A stretch of 64,000 nt of DNA from JAOUEA01 sp963810915 (GCA_963810915.1 CAWEPH010000004.1:248001-312000); one strand, 5' to 3'; shown: positions 25,692-33,983, counted from the first letter of the stretch. Made by a program: numbers and translations. The notes: generated from the sequence alone by a model not told the origin.

Positions 25692-25968
25692 GCGCGACGG
25701 ACCCCAGCATGTGCTCACCCGCCGATCGTTCGTGACGAGAGCCTCCCTCGCCGCGTTCGGCGCCTACGCCGTCATCGCGGGGTCGGATGCCTCCCGGGCG
25801 GTCGCGCGCCCGGTTCCGGACCCTTGCAAGGTGGGGTGCGAACCCATCAGCCGCACGGGGTGTGCGTGCGGCGGGAACCTCTATCGATGTGAAGGATGCG
25901 GTCGCTCGTATCACGCCTGCATCGAGGGTCGCGCCTATCGCGGCTTCTGTCTGCGGCGGAAGTGCTGA
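25684..25968 (+). CDS. Tat-exported small cysteine-rich protein
   Basis: The 94-residue protein has a Tat signal (TRRSFVTRASLAAFGAYAVIAG, residues 12-33) and nine cysteines in the last 47 residues: C48, C52, C60, C62, C69, C72, C79, C89 and C94. They include CAC and CEGC spacings. The ATG at 25684 overlaps the upstream stop. It is the last gene of the operon. The Cys pattern could hold disulfides or a metal or Fe-S centre. Tat export suggests folding or cofactor loading before secretion. No family is recognised. Confidence 0.68.
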   Translation: MDERDGPQHVLTRRSFVTRASLAAFGAYAVIAGSDASRAVARPVPDPCKVGCEPISRTGCACGGNLYRCEGCGRSYHACIEGRAYRGFCLRRKC

Positions 25969-25974
25969 TCTACC

Positions 25975-27270
25975 TCAGCCCTGGCCTGAGCGCGAGCGCA
26001 GACCGTAGTCGAGGAAGGACGGGTCGCGGGCGTTCCAGATCACGACCCGCGTCGTCGCGTCCGTCATGGCGAGCGACGGCGACTCGTTCACCGGGGGCCC
26101 GGCGTTCGCCGGGTTCAGCCGGACGGGAGAGGTCCACGACCCGCCGTGATCGGAGGAGATCGTGGCGAACACGTCGATCCGCGCGCCGCGTCGGGTGGAA
26201 GCGCAAGGATCGGTGAGGGCGCTCACCCGACACGCTCCGAAGACGAGGGTGAGGTCCCCGTTGCCGGAGGGCTGCACCGCGGGGCCGTAGGCGCCCGCGT
26301 AGCTCACCCCGCCGAGGCTCGTCGGCCACGGGCCGCTCAGCACCTCGCGTTCGCCCCCGAACGACGACCCGTCGAACGTGCGCACGGCGAGCCCCGCGTC
26401 GGTCGAGTAGGCCACCACGACGTCGTTGGAGATGCCGTCGGTGGCGCCACGGGCATTCGCGTAGTGGAAGCCGTCGTTGGGGCTGGGCGTGGTGAGGGTG
26501 TCGGGGCTGATGCCCGCGAGGTCCCCGCCTCCCGTGCTCGATCCCTTCGCCACCTGGGTGCCGGCGTCGTCCGCGAACCACGTCACCACCACGTTCGTGC
26601 CGCTCGCGCCGACGACCGGATAGCCCGCGAACCCCTCCGCTCCGGTCGGGCGCGCGGTGGTCGTGCCGATCGTGGCGATGCTCCAGTGGGCCCCCGCGTC
26701 CGTGCTCGAGGCGAAGCGGATCGCACCCGTGTCCGCCGCGGTCCAGACGGCATACGCGGTCGATCCGGTCATCGCGATGGTCGGGTAGTCGACGCGGGAC
26801 CGCTTCGGCGAGAGGCGGATCGGCGCGGACCATCGGCGGCCCGCATCGATGCTGCGGCGCACGTAGAAGACCCTCGGCGCCCGCGGACGGTACCGCCGAT
26901 ACGACGTCTGCGTGACCCACCCGGCCAGGACGCGCGCGCCGGAGGCGGCGACGGTGGCCCGCTCGGCCTGGGCGCGACGTTGCGAGATGCGCACGGGCTT
27001 GGCCCATCCGCCCGCGTGATGGCGCTGGGCGAAGACGCCCATGTACGGACCCTTGTCTCGCGCGCAGCGTCCTTTGGGGGGAGGGCAATCGCTCGACCAG
27101 ACCATCACGAGGCCTCTCGACGTGCCGACCAGGGCGTTGCCGGGGTTCCATATCGAGGGAGGCCCCACCGTGCGCGTCGACCCCCAGGTGACGGCCGCCC
27201 GTGCGGGCGCCGCGGCCGACATGAGGAGCGCGAGGGCGACGGGCACGACGAGGCGCAGGCGGGCGATCAT
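25975..27270 (-). CDS. Secreted sialidase-like beta-propeller (BNR/Asp-box repeats)
   Basis: The 431-residue protein has a signal peptide (ending PARAA) and repeated Asp-box units such as RRSIDAGRRWSAPIRL, SSTDAGAHWSIA and ISSDHGGSWTSPVRL, spaced as in sialidase-type propellers. Other blades read VYVWTAADTG-like or VVVAYSTDAG. The arginine triad and FRIP motif of true sialidases are not evident, so it may be a non-catalytic propeller. The gene is convergent with the cysteine-rich operon, with only 6 nt between stops. Confidence 0.78.
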   Translation of the reverse strand: MIARLRLVVPVALALLMSAAAPARAAVTWGSTRTVGPPSIWNPGNALVGTSRGLVMVWSSDCPPPKGRCARDKGPYMGVFAQRHHAGGWAKPVRISQRRAQAERATVAASGARVLAGWVTQTSYRRYRPRAPRVFYVRRSIDAGRRWSAPIRLSPKRSRVDYPTIAMTGSTAYAVWTAADTGAIRFASSTDAGAHWSIATIGTTTARPTGAEGFAGYPVVGASGTNVVVTWFADDAGTQVAKGSSTGGGDLAGISPDTLTTPSPNDGFHYANARGATDGISNDVVVAYSTDAGLAVRTFDGSSFGGEREVLSGPWPTSLGGVSYAGAYGPAVQPSGNGDLTLVFGACRVSALTDPCASTRRGARIDVFATISSDHGGSWTSPVRLNPANAGPPVNESPSLAMTDATTRVVIWNARDPSFLDYGLRSRSGQG

Positions 27271-27452
27271 GGACCCAGATAGTAGCGGGACCCCACGGCG
27301 CGGCCTCGCCCGAGGCGCCGGTGCCCGCCGTCACACAACCACCACGGGCCGCTGGTCGTTCCGTCGCGTGCGGTTATCCCGCGCTTATCTAGCGTGGACG
27401 AACAATGGGGTGAGCAGATCCCGACGGGATCGCTCGACGGAAGGGACGAGAC

Positions 27453-27638
27453 ATGAAGCGCACCTCAGCGATGATCATCTCGGCAGGCCTGGTCTTCGCG
27501 CTGGTCGCGGGGACCATCACGAGGGTCGTCACGCTGCGCCAGACCGCGGCGACGGCGGCCCCGGTGCGGATCGTGGTCCAGACGGCCGCGCCGCAGGTCG
27601 CGCCCGTCACCGCCTCGACGTTCACGGAGAGGGACTGA
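27453..27638 (+). CDS. Small membrane-anchored protein (pair B, first gene)
   Basis: The 61-residue protein starts at ATG 27453 with GGAAGGGACGAG upstream. MKRTSAMIISAGLVFALVAG is a membrane anchor, and the short exterior part is VRIVVQTAAPQVAPV. It is a short relative of the 19477 product: same K-R-x-S-A-M opening and same hydrophobic GL segment. It also lies directly before a relative of the 19889 product. Function unknown. Confidence 0.62.
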   Translation: MKRTSAMIISAGLVFALVAGTITRVVTLRQTAATAAPVRIVVQTAAPQVAPVTASTFTERD

Positions 27639-27643
27639 TCGCG

Positions 27644-27946
27644 ATGGAAGCCAAGAAGAAGCGGTTCAGCAAACCGGCCCTGCGCGCGCTGGCATGGGCG
27701 TCGGGCGCCGTCGCGTTCGGCCTGCCGTGGGCCGTTTTCCAGCTTGCTCCCTCCGCGACCACGGGCGCTCAGGCCCCCCCGGCCCAACAGGTGGTGGTCG
27801 TCCCCGCCGGCAGCCGGGTCGTCCTCGTCAAGGCCCCGAACGGCACCACCGGCGTCAAGGTGCTGAAGACGAAGGGCGGCTCGATCGCTGCGCCCACCAC
27901 CGCGGCTCCGGTGACCACGACGGGCGGCTCTGCACCCCCTCCCTAA
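27644..27946 (+). CDS. Small membrane-anchored protein (pair B, second gene)
   Basis: The 100-residue protein has a lysine-rich start (MEAKKKRFSKPA), then LRALAWASGAVAFGLPWAVFQLAP as membrane anchor, and an exterior part with VVVVPAGSRVVLVKAPNG and an alanine/threonine/proline tail. RALAW-x-SG is shared with the 19889 product. It begins 6 nt after the previous stop. A strong hairpin follows at 27977-28000. Function unknown. Confidence 0.64.
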   Translation: MEAKKKRFSKPALRALAWASGAVAFGLPWAVFQLAPSATTGAQAPPAQQVVVVPAGSRVVLVKAPNGTTGVKVLKTKGGSIAAPTTAAPVTTTGGSAPPP

Positions 27947-27976
27947 CGCCGGCCTCATCCGGGATACCCCGAGCCG

Positions 27977-28000
27977 AGGGCCCGGCGCGTCCGGGCCCTT
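27977..28000 (+). terminator. Strong hairpin after pair B genes
   Basis: AGGGCCCGG (27977-27985) and CCGGGCCCT (27991-27999) form a perfect 9-bp stem around CGCGT, followed by TT. It lies about 30 nt after the pair B stop. Confidence 0.65.
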
Positions 28001-28166
28001 CGGCCTCATCCGAGGGCGGGGCGCGAGCGCGACGCTGGGAGTGAGGTTCCAGCGCTCCCGGGCCGGAACGCCCCGGCCGACGAGGAGACGGGAGGCTCCA
28101 TGCGGGGGGGCGCCGCTTCCTGAACGGACACGCAGGTGCTACCTGCTGATCTGAAGGGAGCACATC

Positions 28167-28874
28167 ATGAAGAAGTTCGTCACCGCCCTGGCGGCGTTCG
28201 CGCTGCTGGCGGCCCTGGGAGGCGCCGCGATCCCGGCCAGCTCGCACCAGGCGACACCCAAGCTCAAGCTGGTCGCCTCGGGGAACGCCGAGATCGGCTG
28301 GGCGATCGGGCCGGACTCTCCGCTCGACAAGGGGCGGTCGGCCCTGAACATGGCCATCAACGGCCCGACAGACGGCATCAACTACACCAACGCCTACAAC
28401 AACAAGTGGCTGACCAAGGATGACGGCGGACTCACGAAGGTCCCGATCGGGTCCATCCGCAACCTGTCGTTCGACTTCCTGAACACGGCTGGTGGCGGCT
28501 ACGTGGCAGGCGGTGCCCCCCGCATCAGCATCGTCTTCACGAACGGCCCCACGGCGTTCCTGCAGGCCGGGGACTGCGACAACGTCATCTCCGGTAGCGG
28601 TGGCACGTGGAGCCGCGCCGACTTCACCGGTCAGACGGCCATCGGGTGCAGGATCTATTCGGCTGGCCAGTACTACGCCTCCGACGGGACCCACTCCGCC
28701 TGGTACACCTTCGTCGCCGCCCACCCCGGGCTGTACGCGGACTACGGCGTCGTCGTGCAGGACGAGAGCGACTCGGGCCCCATGCGCGCCCGGATCGATC
28801 GCATCGCCATGCGGAACTACATGCAGGAGAGCGCGACCCGCGTCGTGAAGTGCCCGCTCGAGAGCAGCTGCTGA
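28167..28874 (+). CDS. Secreted hypothetical protein
   Basis: The 235-residue protein has a standard signal peptide (MKKFVTALAAFALLAALGG) and GAAGGGAG before ATG 28167. The mature domain is beta-rich with several aromatic residues and four cysteines (DCDN, GCRIY, KCPLESSC). Phrases such as SIRNLSFDFLNT and PRISIVFTNG recall carbohydrate-binding jelly-roll proteins, but I cannot assign a family. A perfect hairpin terminator follows, so it is monocistronic. Confidence 0.68.
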   Translation: MKKFVTALAAFALLAALGGAAIPASSHQATPKLKLVASGNAEIGWAIGPDSPLDKGRSALNMAINGPTDGINYTNAYNNKWLTKDDGGLTKVPIGSIRNLSFDFLNTAGGGYVAGGAPRISIVFTNGPTAFLQAGDCDNVISGSGGTWSRADFTGQTAIGCRIYSAGQYYASDGTHSAWYTFVAAHPGLYADYGVVVQDESDSGPMRARIDRIAMRNYMQESATRVVKCPLESSC

Positions 28875-28890
28875 GACAGCCGCTCGTCAG

Positions 28891-28926
28891 GATCGAACGG
28901 CCCGGAGACCTCCGGGCCGTTCGATC
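28891..28926 (+). terminator. Strong hairpin terminator
   Basis: A perfect 16-bp stem (GATCGAACGGCCCGGA / TCCGGGCCGTTCGATC) with loop GACC lies 17 nt after the stop at 28874. Confidence 0.78.
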
Positions 28927-28956
28927 GTCTCTGGGCTCGGGTCCGGTCATCGGGAC

Positions 28957-28962
28957 TAGGCT
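28957..28962 (+). promoter_or_regulatory. -10 box (TAGGCT), leaderless start
   Basis: TAGGCT ends 6 nt before ATG 28969 of the NYN-LOTUS gene, directly after the preceding terminator hairpin. Confidence 0.55.
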
Positions 28963-28968
28963 GCACCG

Positions 28969-30048
28969 ATGGAGACCGACGAAGAACGGATCGCCCTCTT
29001 CCTGGACTACGAGAACCTCGCGATCGGGGCGCGGGATCATCTGAGCGGAGCCCAGTTCGACCTGCGCCCCGTGCTGGACGCGCTCGCCGAGCGCGGGCGG
29101 GTGATCGCCCGGAAGGCCTACGCGGACTGGTCCTACTTCGACGAGGATCGCCGGCGGCTCACGCGCAGCCACGTCGAGTTGATCGAGATCCCGCAGCGCA
29201 TGGGGGCCTCGCGCAAGAACGCGGCGGACATCAAGCTCTCCGTCGATGCGCTCGAGATGGCGTTCGAGCGCGACTACGTCACCACCTTCGTGATCTGCAC
29301 GGGCGACAGCGACTTCACCCCGCTCGTGCACAAGCTGCGCGAGCTGAACAAGCGCGTGATCGGGGTGGGCATCAAGGACTCGACCTCCGCGCTGCTCCCA
29401 CCCGCCTGCGACGAGTTCCTGTTCTACGAGACCCTCGAGGGCGTGGACGTGCAGGCCCGGACCCGCCCGCGCAGGGGCGGGCGCTCGCAACGACCGGCGG
29501 CGGTGGAGCCCGAGCCGCCCGAGCCCGATGAGGAGGAAGACGAGGCCGCGGGCCCCGCCAACATCGACGAGCTCGCGATCGCGATCGCGCAGACCCTCGC
29601 GGGGCTCCAGCGCTCCTCGGGCGGGGCCGTGCGGGCCTCCTCCATCAAGCGGGCGCTGCTGCGCAAGGACCCCACCTTCAGCGAGGACGACTACGGCTTC
29701 CGCGCGTTCGGCGAGTTGCTCCGTCACCTGGCGGAGCGCAACGTCGTGGAGCTCAGCGAGGGGGCCGCCAACGGCGACCCCGAGGTGTCGCTCCCGTCCC
29801 ACGGCGGGGACGCCGAGGCGTTCGCGCTCCTCGTGCAGGTCGTCAGGGATCTCCAGGCGCGTGGCGGCCCGCCGCATCTGTCGGGGCTCAAGAACCAGGT
29901 GCGCAAGGTCCAGCCCGACTTCAGCGAGAAGAAGTTCGGGTACCGCGGGTTCCTGCAGTTCTGCAAGGCCGCGGAGACGAGGGGCTTGATCGCGCTCCGC
30001 TGGGATCCCGAGGACGAGGACTACGAGGTGAGCGTCCCCGAGGTGTGA
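28969..30048 (+). CDS. NYN (PIN-like) domain protein with OST-HTH/LOTUS repeats
   Basis: The 359-residue protein has an N-terminal NYN ribonuclease-like domain: FLDYENLAIG with its acidic residues, NAADIKLSVDAL, and CTGDSDFTPLVHKLRE. An acidic linker follows (PEPDEEEDE), then two OST-HTH/LOTUS winged-helix repeats of about 75 residues. Each repeat ends in a DYGFRAFGELLRHL- or KFGYRGFLQFCKAA-type helix. NYN domains are probable Mg-dependent RNases and LOTUS domains bind RNA, so RNA processing or silencing in the cytoplasm is likely. The RNA target is unknown. Confidence 0.88.
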   Translation: METDEERIALFLDYENLAIGARDHLSGAQFDLRPVLDALAERGRVIARKAYADWSYFDEDRRRLTRSHVELIEIPQRMGASRKNAADIKLSVDALEMAFERDYVTTFVICTGDSDFTPLVHKLRELNKRVIGVGIKDSTSALLPPACDEFLFYETLEGVDVQARTRPRRGGRSQRPAAVEPEPPEPDEEEDEAAGPANIDELAIAIAQTLAGLQRSSGGAVRASSIKRALLRKDPTFSEDDYGFRAFGELLRHLAERNVVELSEGAANGDPEVSLPSHGGDAEAFALLVQVVRDLQARGGPPHLSGLKNQVRKVQPDFSEKKFGYRGFLQFCKAAETRGLIALRWDPEDEDYEVSVPEV

Positions 30049-30080
30049 ACGCCGGTTCCCTCCCGCGCGTCGGCCCGGGG

Positions 30081-30086
30081 TAGGCT
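30081..30086 (+). promoter_or_regulatory. Candidate -10 box (TAGGCT)
   Basis: TAGGCT lies 26 nt upstream of ATG 30113. Here a GAAAGGGGAG ribosome-binding sequence is present, so this gene has a short leader. Confidence 0.45.
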
Positions 30087-30112
30087 CCGGCGGTCCGCAC
30101 GAAAGGGGAGCG

Positions 30113-31720
30113 ATGCCGCCGGCCAACAGCTACGACGCGATCGTGATCGGCGGTGGCCACAACGGCCTCGTGGCCGCCGCGTATCTGGCGAAGTACGGGA
30201 AACGGGTCGTCGTCCTCGAGGCGCGCCACAAGACGGGCGGGGCCGCGGATACGAGCAGCCCGTGGCCCGAGGCGCCGCAGTTCAAGGTCATGACGCTCAG
30301 CTACACGATGAGCCTGATGCCGAGCTACATCATCGAGGACCTGAAGCTCCGCGATCACGGGTACAAGATCAATCCCCTCGGCCTCGGCTACACGCCGCAT
30401 CCCGACGGGCGTTCGCTGATCGAAGGCGACGACGACCGCTCATACCGGTCCTACCTCCAGTACTCGAAGAAGGACGCCGACGCGGTCGGTCCTTACTACG
30501 CATGGATCGAGCGCATCGGGAAGCTGATGCACCCGCTCCTGGACCGCACGCCGCCCCATGTCTCCGGCACCAAGCTGAAGGACATGAAGGACGTCGGGCA
30601 GCTGGGCTGGGCATTGCGCAAGGATCTCGACGAGCAGACCGTCGCCGACATCACCCGCCTGTTCACGATGAGCGCGGCCGATCTGCTCGAGCGGTGGTTC
30701 GAGGATCCCGTCGTGATCGGGATCCAGTCGGTGAACGGGATCATCGGAACGTGGGCGGGCCCCATGACGCCGGGCACCGCGTACGTGTTGATGCACCACT
30801 CGGTGGGTGAGGAGAGCGAGGGTCAGGTGGCCTCGTGGGGGATGCCGGAAGGCGGCATGGGCGCCGTCTCCGACGCGATCCGCGCGGCGGCCGAGGGCTT
30901 CGGCGCGCAGATCCGCGTGAACGCCCCGGTGGAGAAGGTGCTCGTGGAAGGCGGGAGGGCGCGGGGAGCCGTGCTGATAGGCGGCGAGGAGTTCCACGCC
31001 CCCGTGGTGATCACGGCATGCCATCCGCAGATCACCTTCCTGCGCCAGATCGACAGGGGAGAGCTGCCGGAGCCGTTCGTGCACGACATCGAGCACTGGC
31101 GGTCGCGCTCCGGAACCGTGAAGATCAACCTCGCGCTCGACGGGCTCCCGGACTTCACCGCGGATCCCGGCTTCGACCCTGCCGTGCAGGGCGGCGCGAT
31201 GAGCATCATGGACGACCTCGAGTATCTCGAGACGGCGTTCCAGGAGGCGCGCGCCGGCCGTCCGGCCACGCTCCCGTTCGCGGACTGCGAGATCCCCACC
31301 GTGTTCGACCGAACGCTGGCGCCCGAGGGCAAGCACGTGATGTCGATGTTCACCCAGTGGGTGCCGGACAGCTGGAGCGACGAGCCCCACCGCGGCGAGC
31401 TCGAGGCGTACGCGGACCGGCTGATGGATCGATTCGAGCTGGTGGCCCCCGGGTTCAAGGACCTGATCCTGCATCGGCAGATCATCGGCCCCTACGACAT
31501 GGAGCAGGAGTACGGGCTGATCGGCGGCAACATCTTCCACGGGGAGCTCACGGTGGATCAGCTCTTCCACATGCGCCCGGCGCCGGGGTTCGCGGACTAC
31601 CGGACGCCGATCCGCGGCCTGTATCAGGCGTCGAGCGCGACCCACGCGGGAGGCGGCGTGAACGGACTCCCCGGCCACCACGTGGTCCGCGAGATCCGCA
31701 AGGACAAGGCGTTGCGTTGA
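30113..31720 (+). CDS. NAD(P)/FAD-dependent oxidoreductase (phytoene-desaturase-like)
   Basis: The 535-residue protein begins with a dinucleotide-binding fold (DAIVIGGGHNGLVAAAYLAKYGKRV then VLEARHKTGGAADT). It has the length and the closing motif (SSATHAGGGVNGLPGHHV) of the CrtI/phytoene-dehydrogenase-like superfamily. The middle part (GMPEGGMGAVSDAIRAAAEGFGAQIRVNAPVEKV) is also typical. Members desaturate or isomerise carotenoids or oxidise other lipids. No carotenoid genes are adjacent, so the substrate is not known. GAAAGGGGAG precedes the ATG. Confidence 0.83.
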   Translation: MPPANSYDAIVIGGGHNGLVAAAYLAKYGKRVVVLEARHKTGGAADTSSPWPEAPQFKVMTLSYTMSLMPSYIIEDLKLRDHGYKINPLGLGYTPHPDGRSLIEGDDDRSYRSYLQYSKKDADAVGPYYAWIERIGKLMHPLLDRTPPHVSGTKLKDMKDVGQLGWALRKDLDEQTVADITRLFTMSAADLLERWFEDPVVIGIQSVNGIIGTWAGPMTPGTAYVLMHHSVGEESEGQVASWGMPEGGMGAVSDAIRAAAEGFGAQIRVNAPVEKVLVEGGRARGAVLIGGEEFHAPVVITACHPQITFLRQIDRGELPEPFVHDIEHWRSRSGTVKINLALDGLPDFTADPGFDPAVQGGAMSIMDDLEYLETAFQEARAGRPATLPFADCEIPTVFDRTLAPEGKHVMSMFTQWVPDSWSDEPHRGELEAYADRLMDRFELVAPGFKDLILHRQIIGPYDMEQEYGLIGGNIFHGELTVDQLFHMRPAPGFADYRTPIRGLYQASSATHAGGGVNGLPGHHVVREIRKDKALR

Positions 31721-31807
31721 AGCGATACACGACCCGGTCGCTCGGTACGATAGCCTGCGCGCGGCGGCGCCGGGTGGTGACGCCGTATCGAGTTGGAGGG
31801 AGGCACC

Positions 31808-32197
31808 TTGCTAGCTGACTGGAGCTTCGGCGACATGCTCTGGACGCTGATCGTCGTGTTCTTCATGGTCGTGTACTTCTTCATCCTGTTCGGCGTGATC
31901 ATGGACATCTTCCGTGACCACGAACTCTCGGGATGGTGGAAAGCCGTCTGGCTGCTCGCCCTGTTGATCTTCCCGCTGATCACGTTGCTGATCTACCTGA
32001 TCGCACGCGGCGACGGCATGGCGCACCGCAACATCAGGGCCCAGCAGGCCGCGCAGCAGCAGATGGACGCCTACGTGAAGGAGACCGCGGCATCCGCGGA
32101 CCCCGCCGAGCAGATCGCGAAGGCGAAGAAGCTGCTGGACGAGGGGACGATCGACCAGCAGGAGTTCGACGCCCTCAAGAAGAAGGCGCTGAGCTAG
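31808..32197 (+). CDS. SHOCT-domain membrane protein
   Basis: The 129-residue protein has two membrane helices (about 12-32 and 42-62, reading TLIVVFFMVVYFFILFG and AVWLLALLIFPLITLLIYLIA). It has a cytoplasmic helix and a C-terminal SHOCT motif (IAKAKKLLDEGTIDQQEFDALKKKAL). The start is TTG 31808, 5 nt after GGAGGGAGG; an upstream in-frame TTG at 31793 lies inside that sequence. SHOCT domains are thought to mediate oligomerisation. A TAGCCT promoter box is at 31751-31756. Confidence 0.8.
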   Translation: MLADWSFGDMLWTLIVVFFMVVYFFILFGVIMDIFRDHELSGWWKAVWLLALLIFPLITLLIYLIARGDGMAHRNIRAQQAAQQQMDAYVKETAASADPAEQIAKAKKLLDEGTIDQQEFDALKKKALS

Positions 32198-33602
32198 GAG
32201 GTCTGCGCTCGCCCACGCGGGTCGCGCGTTCGAACGCGTGGGCGAGCCGCAGCACCCCCAGGTCGTCCTGGCGCCGTCCGACGATCTGGAGTCCCACCGG
32301 GAGCCCGTCCGGGGTGAACCCGCACGGCACCGAGATGGCCGGCAGTCCGGTCACCGTGATCGCCCAGCACGACTCCATCCAGTCGACGTAGGTCTCCATC
32401 GGGACGCCGGCGACCTCGGTGGGGTACTCGGTGCCGACGTCGAAGGGCGGCACCTGGGAGACCGGCATCACGAGGGCGTCGAACCGTCCGAAGAAGGCCG
32501 CCACCCGCTCCTCGAGCTTCGTGCGCAGGTGCGCGGCCTCGGATAGCTCCGGCCCACTCAGCGCGAGGCCCCGCTCGATCTCCCAGACGAGGGTGTCCTT
32601 CATCCGCTCACGATGCTCCCCGAGGAGGGGGCCGAGCTCCGACGCGTGGAGGTGGGCGCGTTGGCGAAGGAAGATCGTCCGGGCGTCGGTGAGATCCGGG
32701 AACGCATCCTCGGTCGCGCAGCCGATCGCCTCGAAGGCGCTCCGGGCCGCCGAGATCACCTCGGTGACGCGGGGGTCCACCGGCATCGTCCCCGCGCAGT
32801 CGGGCGCCCAGGCGAGGCGGAGCGCGCCGAGCTCAGCCTCGAGCGGAGGGGCGAACGTCACGCCTGGCTCCGGCAGGGAGATCGGCACCCGGTCGTCGTG
32901 CCCGGCCATCACCGAGAGCAGGAGGGCCGCGTCTTCCACCGTGCGCCCCATCGGTCCGTCGACGCCGAGATCCTCCCGGCTCAGCTGCGAGGGCCACGAC
33001 GGCACCCGACCCGGCGACGGGCGGAACCCCACGACGTTGCAGAAGCTGGCGGGGTTGCGGAGCGAGCCCCCGAGGTCGCTCCCGTCCGCGAGCGGCACCA
33101 TCCCGCTCGCGAGGGCGGCGGCGGCCCCGCCGGATGAGCCACCCGAGGTCTTCGTCGTGTCGTACGGGTTGCGGGTCGCCCCGAAGACGGGGTTGAACGT
33201 CTGCGAACCCACGCCGAACTCCGGCGTGTTGGTCTTGCCCAGCACGATCGCGCCCGCCGCCCGGATCCGCTCCACGAGGAGCTCGTCCTCCTCAGGCACG
33301 AGATCCGCGAAGATGGGCGAGCCGAACGTCGTGCGGATCCCGGCCGTGCGCACGAGATCCTTGTGTGCGATGGGCACGCCGTGCAGGGGACCGAGAGGGT
33401 CGCCGCGCGCCTGCCGGGCGTCGGCCTCGGCCGCGGCGCGTAGCGCGCGGTCGCGCACGACCGTGACGACCGCGTTCACGACCGGGTTCTCGTCGTCGAT
33501 CCGTTCGAGGTGGGCCGCGACGGTCTCGCGCGCGCTCAGGGCGCCGGATCGCAGGAGGCGCGCCTGCTCGACCGCGGACAGGAAGCAGAGGTCTTCGTCC
33601 AC
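32175..33602 (-). CDS. Amidase signature family hydrolase
   Basis: The 475-residue protein shows the amidase signature catalytic triad: Lys in VPIAHKDLV, the cis-Ser in KTSGGSSGGAAAAL, and the nucleophile Ser in ADGSDLGGSLRNPA. Full length is intact. Without the GatB and GatC genes nearby it is a generic amidase or nitrilase-pathway enzyme rather than a glutamyl-tRNA amidotransferase. GTG 33602 is supported by a leaderless TAGGCT box. The 3' end overlaps the convergent SHOCT gene by 23 nt. Confidence 0.9.
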   Translation of the reverse strand: MDEDLCFLSAVEQARLLRSGALSARETVAAHLERIDDENPVVNAVVTVVRDRALRAAAEADARQARGDPLGPLHGVPIAHKDLVRTAGIRTTFGSPIFADLVPEEDELLVERIRAAGAIVLGKTNTPEFGVGSQTFNPVFGATRNPYDTTKTSGGSSGGAAAALASGMVPLADGSDLGGSLRNPASFCNVVGFRPSPGRVPSWPSQLSREDLGVDGPMGRTVEDAALLLSVMAGHDDRVPISLPEPGVTFAPPLEAELGALRLAWAPDCAGTMPVDPRVTEVISAARSAFEAIGCATEDAFPDLTDARTIFLRQRAHLHASELGPLLGEHRERMKDTLVWEIERGLALSGPELSEAAHLRTKLEERVAAFFGRFDALVMPVSQVPPFDVGTEYPTEVAGVPMETYVDWMESCWAITVTGLPAISVPCGFTPDGLPVGLQIVGRRQDDLGVLRLAHAFERATRVGERRPPSSAPSS

Positions 33603-33609
33603 GACCGGG

Positions 33610-33615
33610 AGCCTA
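33610..33615 (-). promoter_or_regulatory. -10 box (TAGGCT), leaderless start on minus strand
   Basis: Read on the reverse strand, TAGGCT is followed by 7 nt and then GTG 33602 of the amidase. Confidence 0.55.
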
Positions 33616-33635
33616 CGTGAGGGCCGGCTCCGCGA

Positions 33636-33910
33636 TCAGGACCCCGAGCCGTCGGCCAGCACCTCGTCCGCCACGGCCCGGGCCTCGTCGAGCCGCTCCT
33701 TGTCCACGAACATCCGCACGCCGTGCTCCCAGATGCGACTGAGGTATCCGGGCGCCTTGTACCACCAGGCGATGCCACGCTCCTCGAGTTCGGCGACGAT
33801 GCGCTCCGCGTGCGCGGGCGTGAACTCGCCCAGGTAGGTGGTGCGCACGTCGTGCGGGAGGCTTCCCAGCCCGGGCATCAGGACGCTCGGGGTCTTCCAG
33901 GCGGTCGCAT
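33636..33910 (-). CDS. DUF2007-like small protein (probable frameshift at start)
   Basis: From ATG 33878 the frame encodes 80 residues: TTYLGEFTPAHAERIVAELEERGIAWW, then GVRMFVDKERLDEARAVADEVL. This alternating beta-alpha pattern matches the DUF2007 signal-transducer-like family. A leaderless TAGCCT box (33922-33917) points instead to ATG 33910, which is one base out of frame. Restoring one G (ATGGCG in place of ATGCG) joins the two, and the span is one base short of a multiple of 3. The alternative is an 11-codon leader ORF ending at the TGATG of ATG 33878. Confidence 0.5.
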
Positions 33911-33916
33911 CGTCCG

Positions 33917-33922
33917 AGGCTA
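33917..33922 (-). promoter_or_regulatory. -10 box (TAGCCT), leaderless start on minus strand
   Basis: Reverse-strand TAGCCT stands 6 nt before ATG 33910, the proposed true start of the DUF2007-like gene. Confidence 0.4.
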
Positions 33923-33983
33923 CCGGACCTGGGTCTACCTCAGGGGATGCCAGCGCACCCCCGTGCGGGGTACAACGAGGTGC

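Noticed and set aside
25975..27270. Genuine sialidase activity for the propeller protein
   Set aside because: Asp-box repeats are clear, but I could not find the arginine triad, the Tyr/Glu nucleophile pair or the FRIP motif, so only the fold is claimed.
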